This document shows positions 39,165 through 51,500 of a DNA stretch of 64,000 nt, in pieces. Each line of letters begins with the position of its first letter. The stretch's first letter is position 1. Below the pieces are notes generated by a model, which saw nothing but the letters and a program-made list of their open reading frames with translations, searched no databases and had not been told where the DNA came from. The translations under genes were made by a program, and so were the position numbers. The DNA is taken from NCBI GenBank assembly GCA_921293015.1, contig OV121081.1, positions 51,361,877-51,425,876 of the forward strand, given 5' to 3'. Source of the stretch: Phorcus lineatus. Lineage: Eukaryota > Mollusca > Gastropoda > Trochida > Trochidae.

Positions 39165-39295
39165 GTATGTCCTGCCTTGCCTGATAATCTTTGCGACTAC
39201 GGATAATCGGGTAGATTAATCAGGTGTTTGACTCTCTGCAGATAATGCATTATACATAAACATATATTAATGGGTGAAATTGAAAGAAATATTTT
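39165..39295 (-). repeat. Dispersed repeat family, copy 4 (short)
   Basis: On the minus strand it reads TATATGTTTATGTATAATG, ATCTGCAGAGAGTCAAACACC, GATTAATCTACCCGATTATC and CGTAGTCGCAAAG, matching the core of copies 1 and 3. Confidence 0.55.
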
Positions 39296-40309
39296 TTTAA
39301 ACACCACGTAGTTTCTAATCAACGCCCTCTCAATTTGGATGTACTTATTGGTGCCCTACTAGGAAATGTTGGCTTCACCCCGTCATTAGATGAACGACAT
39401 GTGACATAACAGCGCAGACATAAAATTTCTGTTTGTTATGATTCCAAAATGTTTTACGTAGAAAAAGGACAAGCTCCGTTAAGTTGAAACATGGGGGAAT
39501 CTTAATCATCGTTGATGAAAGAGATGTCGCAGATTCTTCTCCAATTACCCTGGTAATGATTTTCAGTCTGGATTAACAAAAATGAAGGTTCATATGAAAC
39601 GGGTAACAAATTACAAAGTCTTATCTCGATCTCATGTTTATGAATTTGTCATGGTTTCTTCACAAATCCTAACAAACTCTGGCTTAAAATCGAGGAGATC
39701 AACCTTATACGTTGCATTCAATAAATAACCTACCAGGAAAACTAAGGGTGTGTTAAAACCAGAAGAATAATATTGCAGAGTAAGTGGTGAGGAATTCAGC
39801 ATGCTGTTCTTTAAGCCAGTATCTCCGTGACTTGGTATACATGTCCTGGATTTATCTCAACTTAACACTGACAAAAATCTTGTAAAAGAAATTTGCATTC
39901 GGATTAGTAAGCCACAGCTGACTAATTCACACAACCAAGGGTTGACGTTAGAAGAAATGAGCACATATGTTTAACCGTCAAGATGTATAAGCAAACGGTT
40001 TTGAATTTCCCTTTTTATGCTTATGATGGTGCATTTATAGACCACCCTTAAACAATACAAGGTGAACAGATACGCTGTTCTTACCTGGAGTGTGCACCGT
40101 TTACATCATGCACTTACCGAGAATTCTGAGCAAATCTTACCTTGACGCCGTCTGACATAAGGGAAGGTGTGTTGAAAAGTTTAACTCAGCTGGTAATAGG
40201 TAAAAACGAACTCTGATTACAGAAAGAATGTAAGGTATAGGTGAAGGCCTCTTATTTTTGTCCTCGTATGTTATCCAAAAGTACCATGTCTTCGCACTTT
40301 ATGCTTATG

Positions 40310-40318
40310 TGACGTCAC
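40310..40318. promoter_or_regulatory. CRE-type site TGACGTCAC near a candidate first exon
   Basis: TGACGTCAC lies about 33 bases before the ATG at 40351, followed by TTCAGTTC, an initiator-like word. This suggests a small promoter. Confidence 0.3.
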
Positions 40319-40350
40319 AACCGTTCCTCGCGTTCAGTTCTCTTTGTGTT

Positions 40351-40401
40351 ATGCTTCCGGCGAACCCAACGTTTTCGTCGTTTCATCCAAAACGTACTCA
40401 G
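40351..40401 (+). CDS. Candidate first exon of the type II membrane protein (c)
   Basis: ATG at 40351 gives 17 codons, MLPANPTFSSFHPKRTQ, to CAG and a GTATTT donor at 40402, phase 0. It sits in a small less AT-rich island with a CRE-type site. A longer frame passes through it, so the start is chosen only from the ATG nearest the donor. Confidence 0.25.
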
Positions 40402-41759
40402 GTATTTAATTCTATTTTGTTCTGCATGTCTCTCTTCTACTAAATTCGTTATTGACTTTCATTAAAGGTTGTTAATTTCAAAGCCACTTTAAACGTTCAT
40501 TCCTGCTTGAACTCATGAGTTTTAGACGCACTGTTCATAACTCACGAACAAACTTAACGAGAACGTTTTATAATTTTACAGCATTTTTTCAAAGTTAGGG
40601 AAGAAATATTGCGTTTGATTATGGAAATGCGGCGAATTTTGGTTTTAACTGAGGTCTACATATAAATCTATTAAATTACTTGTTATGAATCTATAGTGTA
40701 CCAAATCAAACTGATATTTGAACTATATGAACTATATGAACAGGGAAGGATACAGGTTTTGGTGTCAGCTGACCGCATACCCTTCTGGATTCACTCTAAC
40801 ATAATTAGATTGCGTTTTAACCGATTCAAAGGGTAACCTCTTAGACGATATATATTAAATTTTAACCAACCATCAGAGTTTATCCTTAAAGACAGGGGTT
40901 TGGGGATATAACGCTTTATGACCTGTTCAGACCTTCAAGAGGGCCAGGGTGACCAGCGACTAGTAACTTCAAGTGACCCCTTCACAGCTTCCAAAAATGA
41001 TGACGTTGTGCCATTCTTTCGATTAAGGTTCTCGGATAATGACACTTTATTCTAGATATCACTGTAGATTATGTATTATTGTCAGACCTCCCTACTACAT
41101 GAACATAATATTATCCGTCAGTCGTATCACATGATCTTAAAGGAAGCTAGGTTGTCTTGCTCAATATATGAAACTGTCAAACGTCTGTTTTGTATTAAGA
41201 AACATTCCAATGTCCTTTACTAAACTAACATATTGGAGACACTTTGAAATGTTATTTTAATTTCAACAATTCATGGTATCAGTATACAAATCAGTGTCAA
41301 ATGTCATCGACAAAAGCATTATTTTACGAAACAAACTAAATACAAAAGATCAAAGCTTATACCTTTTGATAATGATGATAACACCACTTCAATAACTATT
41401 GGACTATGTATTCTGTAATATGCTGTAATGATAATCACTTAAATTATACCTTGTCTGTGTCATATCATAAACGATTTCTATATCAGGCTTTTGATAAGCA
41501 GGTACTTGTAAGGAAGTGGTTAATCAGGAGACGTTTGAGTTACTGTGTATGCATTCATATCTCCCCCATTTTACCATTTATTAACACATTATTCTCTTAT
41601 GGTAGTACCAGAGCAAGGGTCAGAAGCCTTCTGAAAATTGGATATTAATCCTTTGTTATTCACAGTCTCAGCTCATAATAATTTGATAACTTTTTAAAGG
41701 ATCACATTTAAGCCACAAGTCGGTGTCGTTCATTGACTATTTATCAGTCTACATTCCAT

Positions 41760-43308
41760 CCCCTTCCTAGATAGGGACATACCAGATAACACGCAGACTG
41801 TCACTCTGACGTCCCCGCAAACAAATCTCCGGCCTAAAGAGTTTACGTAAACTCGTAAGTTATCTCAAAAATGCATTTTGTATGACGGTCGTGACAAGTT
41901 TTTGTAGTCACCTTCACCGACATTAATAATCCTCCCCTTTTTGATAATGAATACAAAATTCAATGCTGTCAGTTCTCAACACAAGGACCGCAGGCCCTGA
42001 GGTATTTGCCGTTCGCTGAGTAAGTGGTTGATAACCTTGTATATAATAGACATCTTCCCTCCACTCTCTATACAGTGTAGCTCTCCCTCCGATTAGAGGG
42101 GGAGGGAGGCTCGATATGTCTATACCCCCTATTCAATATTGAACATAAACAAGCGCTGTGTCACTGTGCTAACCTCGTCCTCTCTCTCCTATCGTCGCCT
42201 CTCGGGGTCGTCTTTCTCAGACTCGTCGGCCATGCGTACAGCGGCTAATATTTCACACTATAATTCAACACGTTATTTATTTTACCGCTTGCGGTTATAG
42301 GTAAAACGAAAGCACATATTCAGAGGCAGAAGCTAATCTTGAATGTGGCTCAATGCATGTAGTCTTTAAACGTCGTCCTCGGGAAGGCGGTTAACAAGAA
42401 GCTTGAAGCGTCAAATGGTTTTCCCTCTGTTCTCGGTTCTCATCTATGATTCACACTCAACTTCCTCCCCTGGACTCAGACCCCCACCCTGGATGACCTC
42501 CCCCAGTCTAGCAATCCCTCCCCCTGTCCTCGTTGACAAGAAAAACTGACACCCGTTCACCACCCGCTATGAACGGTATCTGAGGAATGTAACATGTCCC
42601 CTGCCATTGAATCAATTCACACTATTAACCTTTCACTGCTAAAACCTCTAAACATTAAACAAACTGAATTTCAAAGACTTAAACTATTCAATGCCTATCA
42701 ATACATTATCTAATGTTGTCACGTCGGTTTTGATTTTTGTTTTAAACACCAACATCAAATTCTTTTTATATCGTGTCAAATCAGATTTGACAAAAACATT
42801 TTTAAAATGTCCACCTAATCAGGACTCAGAAACAACCATATCTTAAACACACCTTAATTTGCGTATCCGTTTGAGAAATGCGAGTATGTTTACTTAAAGG
42901 CCCTCACGCTGTAAATCAGCATTTTAAAGGTTAACGTCTGTACACTCCGGTACACGCGCCGCTTTAATTTGCTTAATATTAGCAGTGTTGGCACTTGGAA
43001 AGTTGCTCTGGAGCACTCTTCATGAAACATTAGCCTTACAAGCATGTCTCCAACAACGTCTGGCAGTGGAATGTCTTTAATGTATTAACCGTGACAGGAA
43101 ATTCTTGAGATGACAGGAATTTATCACGAGACAAAAAGTACATTACTTGTTGACAACAGTAGATCTTAAGCACGTGAACTGCTCGGAGCTGCACGGAGCT
43201 TGAGCGAATCCTGACGTCTTGGTATAGTGTGTTCGTCCGTCGTCGTGTCTGTCTGTATGTCTGTTTGTCTTGGATTAAGGCATGTGAGTGCCTTTTATCT
43301 AAGTATTC
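41760..43308 (+). promoter_or_regulatory. GC-richer region with pyrimidine tracts, possible promoter
   Basis: From about 41760 to 42600 and 42950 to 43440 the sequence is markedly less AT-rich, with CCCTCC/GGAGGG inverted words at about 42083-42110 and many CG dinucleotides. No supported reading frame. It precedes candidate first exon (d). Confidence 0.3.
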
Positions 43309-43395
43309 ATGCTTGGCCGAGGAGTATGCCGCGAAAATAGGAGACATTTTACAACAACAGTGTCGTCAAGTGATGAGGGCCATTCCCTTCTTCAC
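43309..43395 (+). CDS. Candidate first exon of the type II membrane protein (d)
   Basis: ATG at 43309 gives 29 codons beginning MLGRGVCRENRRHF and ending SSDEGHSLLH, then a perfect GTAAGT donor at 43396, phase 0. Other ATGs in this exon (43326, 43373) are out of phase with the 48203 acceptor, so the start was chosen for phase; that weakens the argument. The region upstream is GC-richer, as for a promoter. Confidence 0.3.
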
Positions 43396-46115
43396 GTAAG
43401 TTGTGTCCATCTCTGTAGACAAACGTACCCAGTCGCCCTCTCTTAACAGGGGGTTAAGGATTATTTGAGGTTTTACTTTTTTCATAAATGTCAAATTTCA
43501 AATAATGTTTATAATATGTTATTGAAGTAACTTTAAGATAAAAGGAGATGATTTATGACTGTTTGTAGGTTTAACCATGATTATTGTTTTCCAAAACCCC
43601 AAAAAGTACATTTAGTACTGGTAGTGATAAATCACCTTAAGAAGGACTGATAAAAATATTTTACGAAATGAAATTAACAATTGACAATCTAATTAAGTTG
43701 CATTTGAACCAGATTATGATTTCTTACCATAAACAGTTTATTATGATTGATTTGCTAAAACATGAATTATTATTGTATCGACATAAATAATTGTTGAACA
43801 ATTCAGCTTGATACTTTTGCCTAATCACAAGAGACATAAGTAGTTTATTATAAATTTCATAATGTTGCAGTATAATTTTTTTAGTTTTGACAAAGTAAGA
43901 AAACCATATAACTAAAAAAAGGTTAAAAACAAAAAGTATCTTATATATCAATGCATGTAATCACTAAGTCTAGCAACCTTCACTTAACAATATTTATTGC
44001 ATTTTATTTGCTACCGGAAAACTGTCATATATTATATTTGGTTTTCATTCTCTTTCCAGTGAAAATAACTTTTTACGTATCTACTTTATTGCAAAGATGC
44101 CCCGTTAAATATGCAAACTATTGTTAACATTATTCTATTTTTGTTAAACATCGTTTTGCTAAGGGCTATCTTTACCAGATCCCTTTTACTGCATGTTTTA
44201 AATGTCAAGACTCCGCGATAGATATTCATCATAAGCTTGCAGATATGTACCATATCTTAAAAATAATTTCATATTCTCTACAGAATGTTTCGAATAGCTT
44301 CAATATAACCAACTGCAGAAAGGTTTATCTTATGTACAGTTCTTTCATTCTATTATAAACAGAATATTTTAGTGACATCCTAGTGAAGGAATGCTAAATT
44401 TATATGTCACTTCTCATAAAGTTTTCTCGTCAAATACTAATATAAATATTCTTATCAAGTTTAAATCTTTGTGCCGTAATGATAGCGTCTTTCAACTTTG
44501 TTTTGCCTCTCGTAAAATGTTATTCCTTTCCTTTTGTTCTTTCCTTTGGGAGCCGTTTTGCAACCACAGATGTTCATATCTTTTTATTTATCATACATTT
44601 AAACTTGTAGATGACAAACGTATATCATTATGTTAACGTCTTCAGACATTCACACATGTTTTTAACCGTTGTTTAAAACTAAATTTAATGCTCTTTGAAA
44701 TTAACGAAACACATGACAAATCGTGTACAAATATGTTTTGTCTTTTCCGCCAAAACAGTTTGTGAGATCTTCTTAATTATGGTTTTTTTTTAAATGAATA
44801 ATTTCATAGTTAAAATGCATTTTAAGCTTTTTTTACTTATTTCGTGAAATCGTCATCACTTGCAAACGACATCAAACAGAGACAATACCATAAAGCAACC
44901 AATAGTCCAACAATTCAACACTCGAGATCCTCAAAGATTACTTCAAAGAATACTCTAATGATTTTGCAAATTTACAACATAATATTGTATAAAATCCTGA
45001 GTGAAATTATCAAAGACGCTTATGAATCATTATAATTTTTGAAATAAATATTTTAAAAGAATTAGTATATAAATAGGGGTGTTAGAATCGTTGTTTCCAA
45101 ATGATTACCTTAAAAGTCTGAATAAAACTCATATTGGCAGATGTAGTGAGAGTTAAGAAAAACTATTTGTAATGCAGTGATGCAATATGGAAACATAAAA
45201 TAAGTGTTTTATGTCTGAAATACACGTACCATTTTACTTCATGGGTATGTATGAAATACGATCATTTCTGATATGCATATTTATAATCTAGATATCAAAT
45301 TGGTTCGTTATTAAAGGTTTTCATTTCAGGGAGTGAGGGAACGTTATTCACAATGACTTGCAAAACAGCCTTGAGATAGTTATTTCAATGGTCTCTTAGA
45401 TACAAAGTACCATGCATGCGGGTGCATGAGATGGTTAAGTTTGAATTATTATCAAAATTTCTAGAAATTTATTATTTTGGGTACGTACTCAATGAAAAAT
45501 GTCGTTGTGTTACATAGGGATAATGAGATTGATGTTTTTGTCATTTTATAATGAAGATTACACATTTCTGATTCATGTTGAATATGATATAATAAAAAAA
45601 AATTATGTTAAAATGCAATGATTTTTGCAAATTTACAACATAAACGTCATCTAACAAAGGTGTTCTTAGATATGATTTCAAACAAATTACTTAGTGAAAT
45701 CAACCTTAAGTATTCGATATGAAATGATACGAATACATGCACTCTAGTTTGTCATGTAATTCAAATTGTAACTAAATTTCAAGAAGATGCGGTCATATCA
45801 GTAGTTACGATAAACATAGGGATTTAGTATGTCAAGTAGATGTTATGAGTTACATTGTAACCAGGTTAATAACACAGATATAGTATCTTGTCATGACTTG
45901 TAATGAACCAATTGACATTGATTCGTGCTTCCGTTTCCTATATATATTGCGTCTGTTTGCGTGTCTTACTTACTGGTATGTTCATATTTATCACTATCTG
46001 TTAGTAGAGCAAGTCACTTCCTGAAATAAAGATAAAATGTTAATGTTAGATGTAAATTTTTTGACTTTATAATATATAGATTATTCTGATTTAATATACA
46101 TAGGTAGTAATCATG
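43396..46115. other. AT-rich intron-like stretch
   Basis: No supported exon, RNA gene or element identified. Confidence 0.5.
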
Positions 46116-46399
46116 ATTTATCATCCAAAACTGTGTTCCGCAGGAGATATCGCTTGTGGAAGATCAAGCGATATCTCCTAGGAGATATCGTTTTGACAGT
46201 AGTTTTTTTACAATGCCCTATTACAGTCAAGTTCATGACATCACAATTGTTTTACATCATCAAGTAATGTCATCACAATGCTATGACGTCATAACATGAT
46301 GACGTCACAATGCTATGACATCACTCCACTGAGTAGTGCAGTGTTCAGAAAAACACATTTTTCACGGAATCGAAATGAAAATGATTTTGGATGATAAAT
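46116..46399. mobile_element. MITE with perfect 15-bp terminal inverted repeats
   Basis: ATTTATCATCCAAAA at 46116-46130 is exactly reverse-complemented at 46385-46399. The inside holds a strong hairpin at 46142-46179 and a set of TGACGTCA/TGACATCA words (TGACGTCA at 46284 and 46300). No coding frame. Confidence 0.65.
46142..46190. repeat. Hairpin with a third arm copy
   Basis: AGGAGATATCGCTTG at 46142-46156 pairs perfectly with CAAGCGATATCTCCT at 46165-46179 over an 8-base loop. It is followed at once by another AGGAGATATCG. Confidence 0.85.
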
Positions 46400-46545
46400 A
46401 GAATCTCACCCTCGTGTCTTCTGATATCAAATATATCAACACTCGTTGATAAAAGTAAAATATCCTCGGCAAGCCTCGGCTATTGGTAACTTTTATCAAC
46501 TTGTGTTGATATATTTGATATCAGAAGACACTTGGGTGAGATTCT
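46400..46545. mobile_element. Foldback element with 57-bp arms
   Basis: The 57-base left arm 46400-46456 (starting AGAATCTCACCC) is the reverse complement of 46489-46545, except for two small differences (TCG versus AAG, twice). The loop is 32 bases. It abuts the MITE at 46399 without a gap. Confidence 0.8.
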
Positions 46546-47208
46546 CTATATATCAAGGTATATTTAATATTTTATTCGCTATTACATATGTATAATTCAA
46601 TTCATACCACTATCATCATCATTTTCCTTATCATTATTACTATCAGAATTAATTGATACGCCTTGGATAACTATATAATTCTATATTGAAATATAGACTC
46701 CAAAATATGTTTTAAAACATGGCCTGTTGGTTGTCAAGGACTTGATGGCCTCTCTTTTAAAAGTTTAAGGACATTTTAAATATATATATCTGAACATGCT
46801 TATTGACACGCTTTAATTTTCCGGCGAACATGTCATACTCTACAAGTTAACATATAGTTATAATTATCTAAGTAACCCAACACAAAGTGTCTGTAAATAC
46901 AAAAAGTGATTTATTCATAATATTCAGCAACTATTTGTTAATTCAGTATCATTAAACATTTAAAGAATCTTGATCGTCATACATGTATTTGACGTGAAAT
47001 CTATCTCGTAACAACGTCATAATTTCATGGTGGTGTGAGTTACAAGACCATCCCGGTCAGCCATTCCACCTCGCACAATCCCCACTTTGTGTATATTCTA
47101 AGCTCATACTGTCACCTGTGGCTAGTCTGTATATAGGAAGTCCACCACACGTGTAGGGCACGCGCCAACGCAGTCTCCCAGTCCATAACAGTTGCCCTTT
47201 GTGCAAGT

Positions 47209-47352
47209 TATAAACTTTCCTTATGTCCTGTCCACGTGGTTCCCATCAAGGCTCGAACTTTAACCATGGCAACACATAACAACTTTTTTTCACAATAAGT
47301 ATCGTCTTACGAACCTATGGCAATTACCAGGCAAGACTGTGAGGAAATTCGT
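47209..47352 (+). CDS. Candidate first exon of the type II membrane protein (e), nearest
   Basis: A TATAAAC word (about 47209) in a less AT-rich island (47040-47270) precedes ATG at 47317. This gives 12 codons, MAITRQDCEEIR, to a GTAAGC donor at 47353, phase 0. The intron to 48203 would be 850 bp, the shortest of the candidates. The coding part is 47317-47352; the rest of the interval would be leader. Confidence 0.35.
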
Positions 47353-48202
47353 GTAAGCATTATATAAATGTAGATTATTTATCAATTAATTGAATTATTG
47401 TGTACAAAATGTAAAAATAAGTATAATTTACTGATTGTTTCTTCTTGATATTCTTCGTTGTTTTAAAGTTATGTAACCCTTTTTCTTAGTTTTCGGTGAA
47501 ACATAGTAATAGACGAAGGTTGGGTCATGAGTGCACATATGGAAATGTATTGCAATGTTTAAAATTGACTGGAGACATGTTCTTGTATGATTTCTTTGCC
47601 TTCAGTGGATACCGATCTTTTATGCCGGATCATGACCGTTTTCAGTGTGTTTGTCAAATACATTTCTTTGACATTTGCATAATAAAAATTTGATAAGACG
47701 AAGAGAATGAATATGAATGTTATATGATGTATTATATTGGAATTTTGGCAGTTTATAGTGCGTGATTTTCGTTGCAGTTGTATACTTCTTTCTGTTTTTA
47801 TTACTTCAGAAATGAATGCAATTACCCATAGAGGTAAAAATTGGTCAGGAATTTCTTATTTTCCATTATATGAGAGTTTGTTTAAGAAATGGTCTACTTG
47901 ATGCATGCTTCCTTTCTATTGCAAACACACTTTATGTTGAATGTTCCATTTTATGAGAACTTTTTTCCCAACTGACATTCTTACAGGGGCTCTTGTAGTT
48001 ATAGAATTTTCTTTTGTAGTTTAAGAAGATAACAGAATTTAAAGGTGAATGCTTTCTGAATATTATTTAAAAATTTGATACTTTTCCTGTTCCTCTCTCC
48101 GCAGAAAATGAGTAAACAAGCACTGACACTGTATCTAAAAACATAATCCAAGTTTCTAAACTTTTCCCTCAAATGCAGTATAATTTCTTTTTCTCTTTAC
48201 AG

Positions 48203-48509
48203 AAATACTCGGTGACAGAAGAACATCCGTCTGTGGATTCCAATGGCGGCTACTATGGTGAAAACCTCCGCTCATCAGTGCTATTCAGTACAGATATTAC
48301 CGACGACAAACACAAAGCTGATGAACAGCCGGAATTCGCTCCCCCGCCCCGGATACCCGGTCATGCCTCTGTGCCACAGGATTTGGGGGGTGGGGGAAGG
48401 TGTGCCAGGAACATGCGAACTAGAGACTTGATACTCATCATCGTTGGTTGTGTTTTACTCATCGGACTGGCCGTAGGTACTGCTCTGGCTATCATCCTTA
48501 CTCAATCAG
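48203..48509 (+). CDS. Internal exon: cytoplasmic segment and transmembrane helix of a type II membrane protein
   Basis: An acceptor with a strong pyrimidine tract (TTTCTTTTTCTCTTTACAG) and a GTAACT donor at 48510 bound 307 nt, phase 0 in and phase 1 out. The 102 codons read as a polar, acidic segment from KYSVTEEHPSVDSNGGYYG, then a proline patch (PEFAPPPRIPG) around residues 43-53. A Gly run with one Cys (residue 67) follows, then basic residues (R66, R69, R72, R74) and a hydrophobic helix at about residues 76-99. Basic residues before the helix point to an N-in, C-out type II protein; Cys67 could be palmitoylated. Base composition is clearly above the surroundings. Family not recognised; type II serine proteases, scavenger receptors and membrane mucins share this layout. 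Confidence 0.8.
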
Positions 48510-51500
48510 GTAACTACATTCATTTACAGGGCTTCTTCTGATATATTTCATTTGATGTCAATACATGCCAATGATTGATAACACATTTTGAGTCATGAAA
48601 TTTGTGATATTCACTCAACAAAAAGTCAAGGATCACGCCCATATTCAATGATAATTTCCATATAGATGAGTGCGTGGATTTCGGAATATCGCGATATTGA
48701 AAATAGGGCTTGGGCAGTCCTTAGTTCTTTGAGTCGAGAATAGTTATGTAGGGTTACAGAACTTTCATTAAGCCTATTATTGCAAGCCTTTCGTAAATAG
48801 AGTGCATTTATTGGGCAAAACTGCATAAACTGATTTATATTCCGGGTGTTTATGATATTTAAGTAATGTTCTTCATCGATTCACTGTTTTCCTTAACTTA
48901 CTGGTGAAATAGCCAGTACAAAACAGATGGATATGGTTTTCTTATGACATATGTCTTGTCTTTCAAATAAAGGGGGGGAATGATGTAATGAATAAAATGA
49001 CATTATGTCGCAATGGTTGGAAGGTTGCGAGGGCATACATTTCTATTAGAATAATTGGTAAATGTATCATTATAACTGACATATGGAGTAAAATTCTCTG
49101 ACATGTGTTGTCAAGCCTATTAACTGTATTAATATTTTGAATTTTTTTATATTTGTATTTTTTCTCAAAATGTTATGGTGAGAATCTCGATGGTTGTATT
49201 GTGAAAAGGACGTCACCTTACTTTCATCAAGTTCTTATACCTTTTAGACATTAATTACACTAAAGTAACTATGTCACTTTTGATGTCTTACCAATTGTCC
49301 GTGTTCATGGATATCTTGTCACTTATCAACATAATTCATACCGTGATGTGCCAAGCATTGTTCTGATAGTCTACCGTCATAACAGTTATGTATGTTTGGT
49401 GTCTCTATTTATCATGTAAACTTCAAACAATTTCAAACAATTGATTCACACCAATATTCAAGTACACAATCTGCATCTTCTTTAACTTATTAAATATGCA
49501 TCAGGAACAAGATGCTATCGCTTCTATCATGATACGAATTAACTAGGACGGTGGACTTCTCTGTCTGTGTCATCCTTTGATACTAAAAAATAACGTTATG
49601 AATTATGCATGTACAAGAGCATCACAAGAACGTTTGAACAATACTAGGATCTGGACATGACCAACACAACTACGCCCATGACATTTGCTGTTTTAACAAA
49701 TGCAAATAGATTTCTAAAATGTTTATTACTCGTGGTTAATGTCAAGGGAATTATCCACGTATGGTTGAGTTGAAAGGCAGATCTATCAATGTCTTGAGAA
49801 ACTCCATGGAGGAATGCTTGCTTCACCTTGCAAAACCTGTTTTCGAATACGCCGCCAATTTTACTGGTGTGGACGTGTGTTGAATGCTTAAAACTGATTG
49901 TTCAAAGGGACACCTCGCGTTGTTTCAAAATAGATCTCTGTGAATTGAATTCATGTTATTGGTTATAAATGAAATAATTCGTCTATATATGTATGAGACA
50001 TGTTTGGCAGAAATTCGGAATACTTTAGAAGTTGAATATGGTTTTCTTGTTAGATGGAATTTATCAGAATCTGTATATCCAGTCTTACACTGTCACTTTG
50101 GACAAAATTGAAAATGTTGTATTTTGTTTTTTCAAGTTTTTCAAAACGATATTTTTCATTTCAATTCAGTGTCATGTATTCAACTAGTGTCTCATTTGCA
50201 ATCTATGACCCATATTTATACACGCTTGGTTACATATGTTATACGATTATTTTTTACAGAAAAGTAATCGTTTCCATACAGAATTCAGTCATATGATTTG
50301 CGATTAGAAGTTCCTCTAGGCTGGTTAACTTATATAGTCATGCATTTATTTCTGATTCACATAACTGAATAACTTGCTTGAAGACAAATCGTCAACACTC
50401 TCTTAACCTGGCGGTTTATATGCAGTTATTCACCTAACGTTACACATTTTAACTTCAGGCTATTCAACAAATCAAACCTTAGGCATTTGCTTGTTTGCAT
50501 ATTTCACTATTGATCTCATTTTTTTAAAAAGGCACGAAAACATTTCAATTCACCTGTCTACAGTTTACACTCTAGCCACCATTCATTTCTTTGTAACTTT
50601 TGTGTTTTTAACCCGTCTTCCAACAACTCGTTTCTATGCTTCATATAAACACGGAGTAGGTATTTCGGAGCTACAGTTGTGGTTAAAAATCAATATTGAA
50701 ATGCATTGGTACATAATTATTCACAACCAATTATTTTTTGTTATTAAATATGTTAACAAGATTCAATAAAAGTAGTCATATAACCATGGCCTGAGGATAT
50801 TTTTCTTATGAAAGAGGTGGTATATTAAATAGTAGATGTCAGAGGGGTGACAATCAAATTTATTCTCCATTACTGTTTATTGCATTGTCATTGAAGTAAA
50901 TAGTGTTCGAGATGTTTTTGATGATGTAAAGCAGTGCCATGTATTTCATTTTACTCTGTCATGACATTGTACGTCTACCAAAGCACTGTATTGTCTTATA
51001 TGAACATTTGATCCCTAATTCAATCATTCATCAACATAAGTTATCATTCTTTGATCCCTTGACTATTTAATGTGCACATAAAACAAAACATTCAATTAAT
51101 CATGTGCTTATGGTTTTAAATCCATATTGCTCATGCTATCAACATACTTGGATTATGGGTAATGCAATGTCATAGGTTGATATGGAATTGAAATATATAT
51201 TGATTGTGCATTGTTCACATCATCCACATAGAAGATATTACGCTTTATGCCATATCAAACCCCGAACCATGGGTCCCACCTTGGCATATTTTACTAAACG
51301 TTTTCAGGGACGTCTTTCATAACGCATTAAGTCGGTCGAAACTCATTTAGGTAATCATAGTGCGATACTACAAAACAGAACTAACTAAAGGTTGATTCAT
51401 AAAAGAACCTCATGGTAATCAAATTGCCATGTATAACTTCCGTAAGCATAATTGTGATTTACCGCCATTTCTTAAAACAAAAGCTTTCATCACAGCATGG

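Larger units (their letters stand above)
37111..40350. other. Non-coding stretch with one dispersed repeat
   Basis: Only chance frames seen. It contains dispersed-repeat copy 4 at about 39165-39295. Confidence 0.5.

Noticed and set aside
43036-43347. Minus-strand 103-residue frame
   Set aside because: Composition reflects the GC-richer island; no splice or domain support, and it overlaps the plus-strand candidate exon.
48108-48114. ATG immediately after a strong acceptor (CCTCTCTCCGCAG at about 48105) as an extra exon start
   Set aside because: The frame reaches a stop after about 12 codons, and the possible exon before GTAAAC would be only about 7 nt.
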